Shown: in pieces, positions 31,679 to 43,877 of the stretch
Layout: every line of letters begins with the position of its first letter
Numbering within the stretch: the stretch's first letter is position 1
Origin: Ectothiorhodospiraceae bacterium
GTDB lineage: Bacteria; Pseudomonadota; Gammaproteobacteria; Nitrococcales; Aquisalimonadaceae
Direction of reading: 5' to 3'
Assembly: GCA_020831845.1 (NCBI GenBank)
Contig: JAFIFV010000061.1
Coordinates: forward strand, 1 to 64,000
DNA: 64,000 nt
Program-made: the position numbers and the translations under genes
The notes under the pieces: model-generated
The model's database searches: none
The model's input: only the letters and a program-made list of their open reading frames with translations
What the model was told of the DNA's origin: nothing

Positions 31679-32134
31679 ATGGTAGAAAGTCTCAGTCTGT
31701 CAAATGTCATTGAATCGGAATTCCGCCTGGCCGTGCTGGAGACCGACAGCCCCGAACGCCTGTTCGAGGTCTTCAAGCGGCTGACGCTGACGACCGGCCG
31801 CGCGGTGTATGGCTGGTCTCCGGACGACGGCCTCTACCGGCTGGGAACCGAGCGGATCTTCATCCCGCAGACCCGCAGCGTGGGCGATGCACTGGGCTAT
31901 ATCGCCGCCAGCCGCCATTACGGTATCTACCTGCTCCAGAACATCGGCAGCAGCATCACGAAACCGAGCATCCAGCGGGCATTGGGCCGCATCCTGGCCA
32001 AGAACGACAATGTCCGGCGCCTGGTGATCATGCTGGACACCAGCTTCGAGGTGCCCCAGGAACTGAAGAAGGACGTCGTGCGCATCAAGCACAGCGTCTC
32101 CAATCGTCAGCTCAACGGCCACGTTCCGACCTGA
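31679..32134 (+). CDS. Hypothetical protein resembling the N-domain of Ycf46-type AAA ATPases
   Basis: 151 aa with no signal or membrane segment. The order of blocks is AVYGWSPDDGLYRL, VGDALGYIAASRHYGIYLLQNI, IQRALGRILAKNDNVRRLVIMLDTSFEVPQELKKDVVRI. This resembles the N-terminal region of Ycf46/AAA proteins (VYVWS...GL, ALE.I, IFLLKDF, LRDL, PPELEK), but the ATPase domain itself is absent. It is therefore a free-standing N-domain, if the resemblance holds. It is monocistronic, followed by its own terminator, with two inverted repeats upstream. Function unknown. Confidence 0.6.
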   Translation: MVESLSLSNVIESEFRLAVLETDSPERLFEVFKRLTLTTGRAVYGWSPDDGLYRLGTERIFIPQTRSVGDALGYIAASRHYGIYLLQNIGSSITKPSIQRALGRILAKNDNVRRLVIMLDTSFEVPQELKKDVVRIKHSVSNRQLNGHVPT

Positions 32135-32157
32135 CACCCCGGGTCACCGTTGAGGCG

Positions 32158-32192
32158 AAGCCCCGTCTGCCGGCAACGGCGCGGGGCTTTTC
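32158..32192 (+). terminator. Rho-independent terminator after the 151-aa gene
   Basis: AAGCCCCG (32158-32165) pairs with CGGGGCTT (32182-32189), followed by TTC on the plus strand, 24 bp after the stop. On the minus strand it lies after rluB, but the T-run is poor in that direction. Confidence 0.75.
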
Positions 32193-32206
32193 AGTTTCCC
32201 TTTCGG

Positions 32207-33028
32207 TCAGCGTCGGCGTTTCTTTTGACGCGCTGTCGGCTTGCGCGCCGGCCGGTGCCGCAGTTCAGGCTTGCCCACGGGCTGCTCCGGGTCCATCTCG
32301 ACGCAGCGGCACAACTCCGCCACCGCCTCCCTGTCGAGAAATCGCCATTCCCCGCGCGCCAGATCCTTGGGCAGTTGCACCGGCCCATAGGCCACCCGGA
32401 TCAGGCGGCTGACCTGCACACCCTGGGACTCCCACAACCGCCGGACCTCACGCTGCCGTCCCTCCCGAAGCGTGACCCTGTACCACTGGTTGCCGCCATC
32501 GCCACCGCCCGGCTGCACCGTCTCGAAACGGGCCTCGCCGTCCTCCAGCCGGACGCCGCTCACCAGCCGCTGCAGCTTGGCCTGGTCCACCTGGCCGAAG
32601 ATGCGCACCGCGTACTCGCGCAGCAGCTGATGCCTTGGATGCATCAGGCGATTGGCCAGTTCGCCGTCATTGGTGAACAGCAGCAGCCCCAGCGTATTCA
32701 CATCCAGGCGCCCCACACTGACCCAGCGCCCGCTGCCGATTCTGGGGAGGCTGGCAAACACCGTGGGGCGCCCTTCCGGGTCTGACCGCGTGCTCACCTC
32801 GCCCACCGGCTTGTGGTAGATAAGTACCCGCCGGTCTGGCCCCGCCAACCGGTTGGTCGGTATCAGGCGGCCATCGAGCTTGATCTTCTCGTGACCGGTG
32901 ACCCGATCCCCCAACCGTGCCGGTTCGCCGTTCACCAGCACCCGCCCCTGGCTGATCAGTTCCTCGAGCTGGCGACGGGAGCCAAGCCCGGCGCGCGCCA
33001 GAACCTTCTGCAGCTTCTCGTCACTCAT
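32207..33028 (-). CDS. rluB: 23S rRNA pseudouridine synthase B
   Basis: 273 aa. An N-terminal S4 RNA-binding domain (EKLQKVLARAGLGSRRQLEELISQGRVLVNG) precedes the RsuA-type catalytic domain with GRLDVNTLGLLLFTNDGELANRLMHP (catalytic Asp) and LREGRQREVRRLWESQG. The very basic tail (RHRPARKPTARQKKRRR) fits RluB better than RsuA. ATG at 33028 overlaps the scpB stop (ATGA), and the track's 389-aa start lies in scpB. It modifies 23S rRNA near the peptidyl transferase region. Confidence 0.93.
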   Translation of the reverse strand: MSDEKLQKVLARAGLGSRRQLEELISQGRVLVNGEPARLGDRVTGHEKIKLDGRLIPTNRLAGPDRRVLIYHKPVGEVSTRSDPEGRPTVFASLPRIGSGRWVSVGRLDVNTLGLLLFTNDGELANRLMHPRHQLLREYAVRIFGQVDQAKLQRLVSGVRLEDGEARFETVQPGGGDGGNQWYRVTLREGRQREVRRLWESQGVQVSRLIRVAYGPVQLPKDLARGEWRFLDREAVAELCRCVEMDPEQPVGKPELRHRPARKPTARQKKRRR

Positions 33029-33618
33029 TGCTGTTCGGTCTCCGCAGGCACGTCCTCGGGGAAGCGGAGGTCCAGTTCCGGGTGCACCTGGTCCAGGTCC
33101 TTCAGCTCCATCAGGGTGGGCAACTGGTCGAGGCTCTTCAAGTTGAAGTAATCGAGGAACTGCCGTGAGGTGCCGTACATCGCCGGACGACCGGGGACGT
33201 CGCGATGCCCCACGGTACGAATCCAGCCCCGCTCCTGCAGCGTGCGCATGATGGAGGTGCTGACGCTGACGCCGCGGATTTCCTCGATCTCGCCCCGCGT
33301 AACGGGCTGTCGGTAGGCGATGATGGCCAGCGTCTCCAGCAGCGCCCGGGAGTAGCGCCCGGGCTTTTCCTCCCACAGCCTGGAGACCCAGTCGGCATAC
33401 GCCGAGCGCACCTGAATGCGCCAGCCCGAAGCCACTTCCACGACTTCAACGGCCCGGCCCTCGTAGTCCTGCGACAACTCCGCCAGCGCCTCCTTGAGCC
33501 GCGGCTTTTCCGGAATACCGGCGGCGGGAAACAGTGTCTGCATGTGATCCAGCGACAGCGGGCCGCCGGCCGCCAGCAGCGCCGCCTCCAGGATGAATTT
33601 CAAAGGTGGTTCCGACAT
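33025..33618 (-). CDS. scpB: Segregation and condensation protein B
   Basis: 197 aa. Winged-helix kleisin partner of the Smc-ScpAB condensin. It starts MSEPPLKFILEAALLAAGGPLSLDHM and contains the signature RALLETLAIIAYRQPVTRGEIEEIRGVSVS, LQERGWIRTVGHRDVPGRPAMYGTSRQFLDYF. ATG at 33618 follows AGGAAAGGAACCCGG; a GTG at 33636 is an alternative. It lies between scpA and rluB with overlapping or adjacent ends. The Smc partner is encoded about 13 kb away in the same window. Confidence 0.94.
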   Translation of the reverse strand: MSEPPLKFILEAALLAAGGPLSLDHMQTLFPAAGIPEKPRLKEALAELSQDYEGRAVEVVEVASGWRIQVRSAYADWVSRLWEEKPGRYSRALLETLAIIAYRQPVTRGEIEEIRGVSVSTSIMRTLQERGWIRTVGHRDVPGRPAMYGTSRQFLDYFNLKSLDQLPTLMELKDLDQVHPELDLRFPEDVPAETEQQ

Positions 33619-33632
33619 CCGGGTTCCTTTCC

Positions 33633-34448
33633 TCACGCCCTGGCGCGCAGATAGATGGGTGCGAACGGCTCCGTCTGCACCAGCTCGATCAGCGACGCCT
33701 TGATCAGTTCCAGAATGGCAAGAAACCCTACCACAACACCCAGCCGCCCCTCCTCGGGATTGAGCAGGTCGGCGAAGGCGGTGAATTCTTCGCTGTTCAA
33801 TTGCTCCAGCGTGCGTGACATGCGTTCCCGCACCGACAAGGCTTCCTTGCGCACATGGTGGTGGGTGAACATCTCCGCCCGGCCGAGCACCTCGGCCAGG
33901 GCGCCCAGCAACTCCCGCAGACTGACCTCCGGCTCCCGCTGGCGCGGTTCGGCGCCAGGAGCCGGGGCGGCGGCGGGGAAGACATCCCTCCCCTGCCGCG
34001 GCAGGACGTCCAGGTCTTCAGCGGCGGTCTTGTAGCGCTCGTACTCCTGCAGGCGACGCACCAGCTCAGCCCGTGGGTCGATGTCCTCTTCCTCGTCCAC
34101 GGGTGGACGCGGCAACAGCATCCGCGATTTGATCTCCGCCAGCATGGCCGCCATCACCAGATATTCCGCGGCAAGCTCCAACCGCAGATCCTTCATCAGC
34201 TCAACGTATTCCATGTACTGCTTGGTGATGGAGGCAATGGGAATGTCCAACACATCCAGATTCTGGCGCCGGATCAGGTACAGCAACAGATCCAGCGGGC
34301 CCTCGAAGGTTTCGAGAAAGACTTCCAGGGCGTCGGGGGGGATATACAGGTCGTGAGGCAATTCCTTCAGCGGTTCGCCGCGAACGAGTGCCCGTAGCCG
34401 GGCCGGATCATCCGCCAGCAGCTCGGCTGCTTCCACGCCCTCGGTCAT
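33633..34448 (-). CDS. scpA: Segregation and condensation protein A
   Basis: 271 aa kleisin that bridges the Smc heads. The N-terminal signature is FLETFEGPLDLLLYLIRRQNLDVLDIPIASITKQYMEYVELMK, with EYLVMAAMLAEIKSRMLLPRP following. A C-terminal winged helix ends EEGRLGVVVGFLAILELIKASLIELVQTEPFAPIYL. ATG at 34448 sits 6 nt after GGGGGG; the track ATG at 34454 is directly against the ribosome site and less likely. Confidence 0.94.
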   Translation of the reverse strand: MTEGVEAAELLADDPARLRALVRGEPLKELPHDLYIPPDALEVFLETFEGPLDLLLYLIRRQNLDVLDIPIASITKQYMEYVELMKDLRLELAAEYLVMAAMLAEIKSRMLLPRPPVDEEEDIDPRAELVRRLQEYERYKTAAEDLDVLPRQGRDVFPAAAPAPGAEPRQREPEVSLRELLGALAEVLGRAEMFTHHHVRKEALSVRERMSRTLEQLNSEEFTAFADLLNPEEGRLGVVVGFLAILELIKASLIELVQTEPFAPIYLRARA

Positions 34449-34484
34449 TACCATCCCCCCGAGCCCGCAGGCAGGCTCGCTGGC

Positions 34485-35702
34485 TCAGCTGTAGTTGATT
34501 CCCATCACGCGCCGTACTTCCTCCAGGGTCTCCCTGGCGGTGCTACGCGCCTTTTCCGCACCCTCGGCCACAATGGTGCGCACCGTTTCCGGGTCCTCCT
34601 CGTATTCCCTGGCGCGGCGGCGAATCGGCTCCAGTTCCGCCAGCACGCCCTCGATCACCGGCTTCTTGCAGTCCAGACAGCCGATACCGGCAGTGGTACA
34701 GCCCTTCTGGACCCAGTCCCGCGTGTCCTGATCGGAGTACACCTTGTGGAATTCCCAGACCGGGCACTTCTCGGGGGTGCCGGGGTCCGTGCGCCGGACA
34801 CGCGCCGGATCTGTGGGCATGGTGCGTATCTTCTGTTCCACTTCAGCCGGATCATCGCGCAGGGCGATGGTGTTGCCGTAAGACTTGGACATCTTCTGTC
34901 CATCCAGGCCCGGCATTTTCGCGGCCGGCGTGAGCATTGCCTGCGGCTCCGGCAGAATGACCACACCGCTGCCGTCCAGATAACCGTGCAGGCGCTCACG
35001 GTCGGCCAGGGTGATGTTCTGCTGGCCCTGTACCAGGGCCCGGGCAACTTCCAGCGCCTCCTGGTCACCCTGCTCCTGATACTTCTTCCGCAGGCCGTGG
35101 TAGATCTTGTTGTTCTTCTTGCCCATCTTGCGGGCCGCTTCCTCGGCTTTCGCCTCGAAACCGGGCTCCCGCCCGAACTGGTGGTTGAAGCGTCGCGCGA
35201 TCTCGCGGGTCAGCTCCACATGGGCCACCTGGTCCTCGCCCACCGGCACGGCGGTGGCCCGGTAGATGAGAATATCGGCTGACTGCAGCAGCGGATAGCC
35301 CAGGAACCCATAGGTGGCGAGATCCTTTTCCCGCAGCTTCTCCTGCTGGTCCTTGTAGGTAGGGACCCGTTCCAGCCAACCCAGCGGCGTAATCATGGAG
35401 AGCAACAGGTGCAATTCGGCATGCTCGGGCACCTGGGACTGGATGAACAGCTTGGCCAGGCTGGGGTTCACCCCGCAGGCAAGCCAGTCGATGAGCATGT
35501 CCCAGACATGATCGGCGATGACTTCACGCTCATCGTAGTGCGTGGTCAGCGCATGCCAGTCGGCAATGAAGAAGTAGCATTCGTGTTCCTGCTGCAGCTT
35601 GACCCAGTTCTTCAGGACGCCGTGATAGTGCCCGAGGTGGAGCTTGCCCGTGGGCCGCATACCGGACAGCACACGGTTCTGACGTGATCCTAGCGAACTC
35701 AA
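34485..35702 (-). CDS. trpS: Tryptophanyl-tRNA synthetase (long form)
   Basis: 405 aa class I enzyme that charges tRNA-Trp. Motifs: GMRPTGKLHLGHYHG (HIGH region), LLQSADILIYRATAVPVGEDQVAHVELTREIARRFN, and GLDGQKMSKSYGNTI (KMSKS). About 60 extra residues lie between the core and KMSKS (RKMGKKNNKIYHGLRKKYQEQGDQEALEVARALV), as in the long TrpRS of many Gammaproteobacteria. The start codon is TTG at 35702 after GAGGAGGCCAT. The C-terminal region contains CTTAGIGCLDCK, an unusual Cys set that may bind metal. Confidence 0.94.
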   Translation of the reverse strand: MSSLGSRQNRVLSGMRPTGKLHLGHYHGVLKNWVKLQQEHECYFFIADWHALTTHYDEREVIADHVWDMLIDWLACGVNPSLAKLFIQSQVPEHAELHLLLSMITPLGWLERVPTYKDQQEKLREKDLATYGFLGYPLLQSADILIYRATAVPVGEDQVAHVELTREIARRFNHQFGREPGFEAKAEEAARKMGKKNNKIYHGLRKKYQEQGDQEALEVARALVQGQQNITLADRERLHGYLDGSGVVILPEPQAMLTPAAKMPGLDGQKMSKSYGNTIALRDDPAEVEQKIRTMPTDPARVRRTDPGTPEKCPVWEFHKVYSDQDTRDWVQKGCTTAGIGCLDCKKPVIEGVLAELEPIRRRAREYEEDPETVRTIVAEGAEKARSTARETLEEVRRVMGINYS

Positions 35703-35859
35703 ATGGCCTCCTCGCCGATTCGGGTACCGATACGTTTCGAAGCGTCGGATGATAACGCAGATTCATACGGATCAGGCAGTCTCGCCTTTGCCAAGCCACA
35801 TCGCGGGAACAGGATGCCCACTGCAGCGACAACAGGACAAGCCGGGGCCATCTGGACGC

Positions 35860-36483
35860 TCATGTCTCGAAAACGCTGGCATCCCCCTTGCCATGACGTA
35901 TCACCTCCGGGGCGCCGTCATAGAGGTCCACCACGGTGGAGGGTTCCATGCCGCAGGCGCCGCCATCGATGATCAGGTCCACCAGCTTGCCGATACGATC
36001 ACGGATATCCGGCGCCTCGGTAAACGGCATGTCCTGCTCCGGCAGCAGCAGACTGGTGGTCATCAGCGGTTCACTCAACTCCTCGAGCAGGGCCCGGCTG
36101 ATGGGGTGATCCGGCACACGGATGCCGATGGACTTCCGCTTCGGGTGCTGCAACCGCCGCGGCACTTCGCTGGTGGCCCGCAGGATGAAGGTGTATGGCC
36201 CCGGGGTGAAAGCCTTGAGCAGACGGTAGGCGGTGTTCTCCACCCGCGCGTAGGTGCCGATTTCCGACAGGTCGCGGCAGGCCAGCGTGAAATTGTGGCG
36301 ATCGCCCAACTGCCTGATCTGACGGATGCGATCCACCGCCGACTTCTCACCCATGCGGCAACCCAGGGCATACGTCGAATCCGTGGGGTAGACGATCACA
36401 CCGCCCTCCTCCAGGATCTTCACGGCCTGGCGGATCAGGCGCGGCTGGGGGGTTTCGGGGTGAATGTCGAAATACTGGCTCAT
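35860..36483 (-). CDS. yciO: YciO-type Sua5/YciO/YrdC family protein
   Basis: 207 aa. The YrdC fold is seen in [56 protein letters not shown] and [27 protein letters not shown]. The length and the [13 protein letters not shown] start fit YciO rather than TsaC, so a role in tRNA threonylcarbamoyl-adenosine formation is uncertain. ATG at 36483 ([19 protein letters not shown]) after GAGAG. It lies downstream of yciI in the divergent direction and upstream of trpS. Confidence 0.88.
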   Translation of the reverse strand: MSQYFDIHPETPQPRLIRQAVKILEEGGVIVYPTDSTYALGCRMGEKSAVDRIRQIRQLGDRHNFTLACRDLSEIGTYARVENTAYRLLKAFTPGPYTFILRATSEVPRRLQHPKRKSIGIRVPDHPISRALLEELSEPLMTTSLLLPEQDMPFTEAPDIRDRIGKLVDLIIDGGACGMEPSTVVDLYDGAPEVIRHGKGDASVFET

Positions 36484-36668
36484 GCTCTCTCCCGGCGACC
36501 GACCAGCCCCGGGGGGGTGGTCTTGCACCGTCAATCAGTGTGTTAAGCTCGGCTCCGGATCGCAGCGCAGCGCGCCCGCCATCAGGAAACTCCGACCCTG
36601 CCGCGGTCGCGTGGACGCTACAGCGTTTCCTCGGGAAACAGTCTGGCACATCGGGGAGTCAATTAACC

Positions 36669-36968
36669 ATGTACTACGCCATTATCTCGCAGGACGTGGA
36701 AAACAGCCTGCCGCTGCGCAAGCAGGCGCGTCCAGCGCATATCGAACGCCTGGAGACACTGAAGGCCGAAGGCCGTCTACTGATCGCCGGGCCGTTTCCG
36801 GCCATGGACAGCCCGGATCCCGGCGAGGCGGGCTTCACCGGCAGCCTGGTGGTGGCAGAGTTCGCCTCACTGGAACAGGCGCAGACCTGGGCCAACGCCG
36901 ATCCCTACGTCGCCGCCGGCGTCTACGCCGATGTGACGGTAAAGCCCTACAAGAAGGTGCTGCCATGA
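36669..36968 (+). CDS. yciI: YciI family protein
   Basis: 99 aa ferredoxin-like fold protein. It starts [45 protein letters not shown]. The His and Asp that mark the YciI active-site pair are visible in PAHIERL and MDSPDPG. The reaction is unknown. Its stop overlaps the bolA start (ATGA), the usual yciI-bolA pairing. The track ORF starts 129 bp too early. Confidence 0.93.
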   Translation: MYYAIISQDVENSLPLRKQARPAHIERLETLKAEGRLLIAGPFPAMDSPDPGEAGFTGSLVVAEFASLEQAQTWANADPYVAAGVYADVTVKPYKKVLP

Positions 36969-37255
36969 GCGAGGCACGGGTACGCATGATCGAGGAGCGG
37001 CTGCGCTCGGCGATGGCCGCGGAGCATCTGGACGTGGAGGATGAATCCCACCTGCACGCCGGCCACGCCGGTGCCCGGGACGGACGCGGCCACTTCCGCG
37101 TTGTGGTGGTCAGCGACGCGTTTGCGGGCAAGTCCCCGCTCCAGCGCCACAGGCTGGTCTACCAGGCCATGGGGGAGGCCATGGAGACGGACATCCACGC
37201 ATTGAGCATTCAGGCGCTGACGCTGTCGGAACATCAGAGGGTTTCGGGGGACTAA
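36965..37255 (+). CDS. bolA: BolA family protein
   Basis: 96 aa. BolA fold with [66 protein letters not shown]. The conserved HxxH-like residues that co-bind an Fe-S cluster with monothiol glutaredoxins (SHLHAGH and the later QRHR) are present. BolA proteins link iron status to morphology and stress. Its start overlaps yciI by four bases. Its stop is followed at once by the repeated motif TAAGGAAACGCTGAT. Confidence 0.92.
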   Translation: MSEARVRMIEERLRSAMAAEHLDVEDESHLHAGHAGARDGRGHFRVVVVSDAFAGKSPLQRHRLVYQAMGEAMETDIHALSIQALTLSEHQRVSGD

Positions 37256-37467
37256 GGAAACGCTGATCGTTCCCCGAGGTCTTCCCGTAGCCGGACGCAG
37301 TTCCGATATTGTCCCTCACGGGAATCGGGCGCCTGGATCCTCCTTCTCCACCCGTGAAGGCGTGCGACAGCGCCACGGATGATGCGGCCGGGTCCGCCGG
37401 AAGACCAGCGCGCCGCGTGGCTCCGGCACTAGCATGCCGGCCGGCAATCAACAACAACAGGGTCGTC

Positions 37468-40682
<3,215 letters not shown>

Positions 40683-42623
40683 ATGGTTGATCAGTCCAAG
40701 CGCCAGAATTCCTTCGTCGATTCCCTCGTCAGTTACGCGAACGAGCACAAGGCCAAGCACTGGGAGGGCACGTTCGACCAGTTCATGCGGGATATCTTCC
40801 CGACCCAGCCGGCTGCGCTCAGCCGAACCAGCCATCAGTACAACTGGGACATGATCCGCTGGCATGGCGCAAAGGAATCGGGCAACGGTGACGACACCGT
40901 CCGTTACGGCCTGTTCTCCCGGGACCTGTTCGGCATGGACGAGTCGCTGGACCGTGTGGCCAACTATTTCAAGGCAGCCAGCGAAGGATCGGAGGTGGGC
41001 CGGCGCCTGCTATTGCTGCTGGGGCCGCCGTCCGGCGGCAAATCCAGCCTGGTGACGCTGCTCAAGCGCGGCCTGGAGGAGTACAGCCTGACCGATGAGG
41101 GTGCGCTGTATGCCATCAAGGGCAGCCCCGTGCACGAAAATCCGCTTCTGCTGATCCCCCACAGCAAGCGCGCCGAGTTCCGCGACACCTATGGCGTCAC
41201 CATCGAAGGGGAGCTTTCCCCCTACGCACGCGCCATGCTGGAAGAGGATTACGAGGGGGACTTCACGCGCGTTCCGGTGGAACGCATCTTCATCAGCGAG
41301 GCCGGCCGGGTGGGCGTGGGCACCTATGCCCCACATGACCCGACCACCGCGGACATCGCTGACCTGGTGGGGTCGGTCGACCTCTCCAAGGTGGCGGACT
41401 ACGGCGATGAGGGCAACCCTCGCGCCTGGTCATGGTCCGGTGCTGTCTACGCCGCCAGTCGCGGCCTGCTGGAGATGATCGAAATCCTGAAAGTGAAGCG
41501 GGAGTTCCTCTACCTGCTGCTGACACTGACCCAGGAAAAGAACATCAAGGTCTCTCGCTTCCCGCTGATCTACATGGATCAGACCATCGTCGCCCACACC
41601 AATCTGGCGGAATTCCGCAAGTTCCTGCAGGAAAAGGAGAACGAAGCGCTGCTGGACCGCATGGTCATCATCCAGGTGCCGTACACGCTGCGCTATACCG
41701 AGGAAGCGAGGATCTACCAGAAGCTCACCTCATCCACGCCGACCTTCCGTGAGGTGCATCTGGATCCGCACGCCCTGCGCGTGGCGGCGGTATTCGCGGT
41801 GCTGACCAGGCTGAAGCCCTCCGAGCGACCGGATCTGGATCTGAGCAAGAAGGTGCGGCTGCACAATGCCGAGGATGTGGAAGGCGTCTCCAGCTCCGAA
41901 CTGGAGAAGATCCGCAACGAGAATCCGGACGAGGGCATGGAGGGCGTGTCCCCCCGTTTCGTCGTCAACGCCCTGGCCGGTGCCATCAGCAGCAGCGAAC
42001 GAAAGAGCCTTACTGCCATCGACGTGCTGCTGGCGCTGAAGGACACCATCGAATCCGATGCCCGCATGGACGGCAAGCAGAAGAAAGCCTGGATGGACCT
42101 GCTGGTCACCACGCGCAAGGACTTCTACAACCGCTGGGTGAAGGAAGACGTACACAAGGCGCTATTCGTCTCCTTTGAGGAAGAAGCGCAGGAATTGCTG
42201 GACAAATACCTGGACGAGGTGGAAGCGGTGCTGGACAACCGCCAGCTCACCGACCCCATCACCGGCGAGGAACGCGACGCCGACGAACGCTTCCTGCGCG
42301 GCGTGGAGGAGAAGATCGGCATCTCCGACGCCGGCAAGCACTCGTTCCGGCAGGAGGTGGTGCGCAAGGCCATGGCCGCCTACAAGCGGGGCGAGAGCTT
42401 CAGCCTGCAGAGCCATGCGCGCCTGAACGAGGCCGTGGAAAGCTATCTGTTCGAGGAACGCCGGGACGTACTGCGGTTGGTCACATCCTCCGCCCGCCCG
42501 GACGACGAATCCCGCCGCAAGGTGTCGGCGGTGCAGGATCGACTGGTATCCGACTACGGGTATGACGCGCACAGCGCCAACGAGGCGCTGAGCTACGTGA
42601 CCACCCTGTTGTCGCAGGAGTAG
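40683..42623 (+). CDS. prkA: PrkA/YeaG serine protein kinase
   Basis: 646 aa cytosolic protein. The N-terminal AAA-like domain has the P-loop LLLLGPPSGGKSSLVTLLKRGLEEYS, and the C-terminal part is the PrkA kinase-like domain. YeaG in E. coli acts in nitrogen-starvation and stress survival, and PrkA in Bacillus in sporulation-linked control. ATG at 40683 follows GGGGGTCCGT. It leads a module with yeaH and spoVR, a conserved trio across proteobacteria. Confidence 0.94.
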   Translation: MVDQSKRQNSFVDSLVSYANEHKAKHWEGTFDQFMRDIFPTQPAALSRTSHQYNWDMIRWHGAKESGNGDDTVRYGLFSRDLFGMDESLDRVANYFKAASEGSEVGRRLLLLLGPPSGGKSSLVTLLKRGLEEYSLTDEGALYAIKGSPVHENPLLLIPHSKRAEFRDTYGVTIEGELSPYARAMLEEDYEGDFTRVPVERIFISEAGRVGVGTYAPHDPTTADIADLVGSVDLSKVADYGDEGNPRAWSWSGAVYAASRGLLEMIEILKVKREFLYLLLTLTQEKNIKVSRFPLIYMDQTIVAHTNLAEFRKFLQEKENEALLDRMVIIQVPYTLRYTEEARIYQKLTSSTPTFREVHLDPHALRVAAVFAVLTRLKPSERPDLDLSKKVRLHNAEDVEGVSSSELEKIRNENPDEGMEGVSPRFVVNALAGAISSSERKSLTAIDVLLALKDTIESDARMDGKQKKAWMDLLVTTRKDFYNRWVKEDVHKALFVSFEEEAQELLDKYLDEVEAVLDNRQLTDPITGEERDADERFLRGVEEKIGISDAGKHSFRQEVVRKAMAAYKRGESFSLQSHARLNEAVESYLFEERRDVLRLVTSSARPDDESRRKVSAVQDRLVSDYGYDAHSANEALSYVTTLLSQE

Positions 42624-42668
42624 GGAGCAGGCATCCGTCTCCGCAATCCCGCAACCGGGGGAGCCAAC

Positions 42669-43844
42669 ATGAAGGACGAGGACCGGGCTACCATTTCCGG
42701 CATGGCAAGCCAGAACCGCTGGTACGACCTGTTTTCCCGAGGCGCCCGTGACTGGCTGCGGCACAACGAAAAAGTGCGCGAGGCGGTACGGGAGCAGCTT
42801 CCGGATCTGGTCGCCGGGGCAGACGTACTGTCCCGACCCGGCGACCGTACGCTGCAGGTGCCGGTGCGCTTTCTCGAACACTACCGCTTCCGCCTCCGCG
42901 ACCAACATCAGGGCGAAGGCGTGGGTCAGGGTCCCGGTAAGCCGGGAGATGTCTATCGCCGCGGGCAACCCGGCGGCCAGGGTGACCAATCCGGCGGTGG
43001 CGGCAGTGGCGGCGGCGAATACCGCTTCATGCTGGAACTGAAGATCGACGACATCGTGGACTGGCTCTGGGAGGAGTTGAAGCTGCCGGACCTGAAGCCG
43101 AAATCCACCGATGCGCTGACCGACGAAGCGGTGATCCCGGAAGGCTGGGACCGCCGCGGCCCCCGGGCCAGGCTGGACCGCCGCCGCACCGTGAAGGAAG
43201 CGATCAAGCGTCGCAGCATCCAGCCCGACCGACCCGCCTTTACCGACGACGACCTCCGCTTTCGCCAACTAGCCAGGCGCAAGCGTCCCGCCGTGAACGC
43301 GGTTGTGGCTTTCGTGCTGGATGTCTCGGCCAGCATGGATCCCGGCCGGCGCAAGCTGGCCAAGGCCTTCTTCTTCTGGGCCGCGCAAGGCCTGCGCCGG
43401 CAGTATGGTCAACTTGACACCGTGTTCATTGCCCATACCAACGAAGCCTGGGAGTTCGACGAGGAAGCCTTTTTCCAGGTCACCGCCACCGGCGGCACCG
43501 TCGCCTCCAGCGCCTTCCGGCTGGTGAGCGAGGTATTCGCCGACCGCTATCCGCCGGCGCTCTACAATCAGTACGTGTTCTATGCCTCCGACGGCGACAA
43601 CTTCGCCGATGACCGCCATGCGGCCGAGGCCCTGCTACTGCAACTGGCCTCGCAGGTGAACTTCATGGGCTTTGTGGAGACGCCGCAAAACCGGTTTGAA
43701 TCGTCACGCTCCGAAACGGGGCGGCTGTTCAAGTCGCTGGAAGCGCGCAATCACCCCGTATCCAGCTTCACCGTGCATGGCGACAGCGATATCTGGGAGG
43801 CGATTCGCGCCTTCTTCCAGCAACAGGCGTCTTCAGCCGCCTGA
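42669..43844 (+). CDS. yeaH: YeaH/YhbH family protein (DUF444)
   Basis: 391 aa. A Gly-rich linker (GVGQGPGKPGDVYRRGQPGGQGDQSGGGGSGGG, residues about 80-115) precedes a von Willebrand A-like domain with a MIDAS-type motif VVAFVLDVSASMD. The family is always near prkA and is thought to work with it. RBS GGGGGAGCCAAC precedes ATG at 42669; an ATG further in (MASQNRWYDLFSRG) is possible. Confidence 0.94.
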   Translation: MKDEDRATISGMASQNRWYDLFSRGARDWLRHNEKVREAVREQLPDLVAGADVLSRPGDRTLQVPVRFLEHYRFRLRDQHQGEGVGQGPGKPGDVYRRGQPGGQGDQSGGGGSGGGEYRFMLELKIDDIVDWLWEELKLPDLKPKSTDALTDEAVIPEGWDRRGPRARLDRRRTVKEAIKRRSIQPDRPAFTDDDLRFRQLARRKRPAVNAVVAFVLDVSASMDPGRRKLAKAFFFWAAQGLRRQYGQLDTVFIAHTNEAWEFDEEAFFQVTATGGTVASSAFRLVSEVFADRYPPALYNQYVFYASDGDNFADDRHAAEALLLQLASQVNFMGFVETPQNRFESSRSETGRLFKSLEARNHPVSSFTVHGDSDIWEAIRAFFQQQASSAA

Positions 43845-43877
43845 GCGGGGTACGACAACCGCAACAGGAGCCGAATC

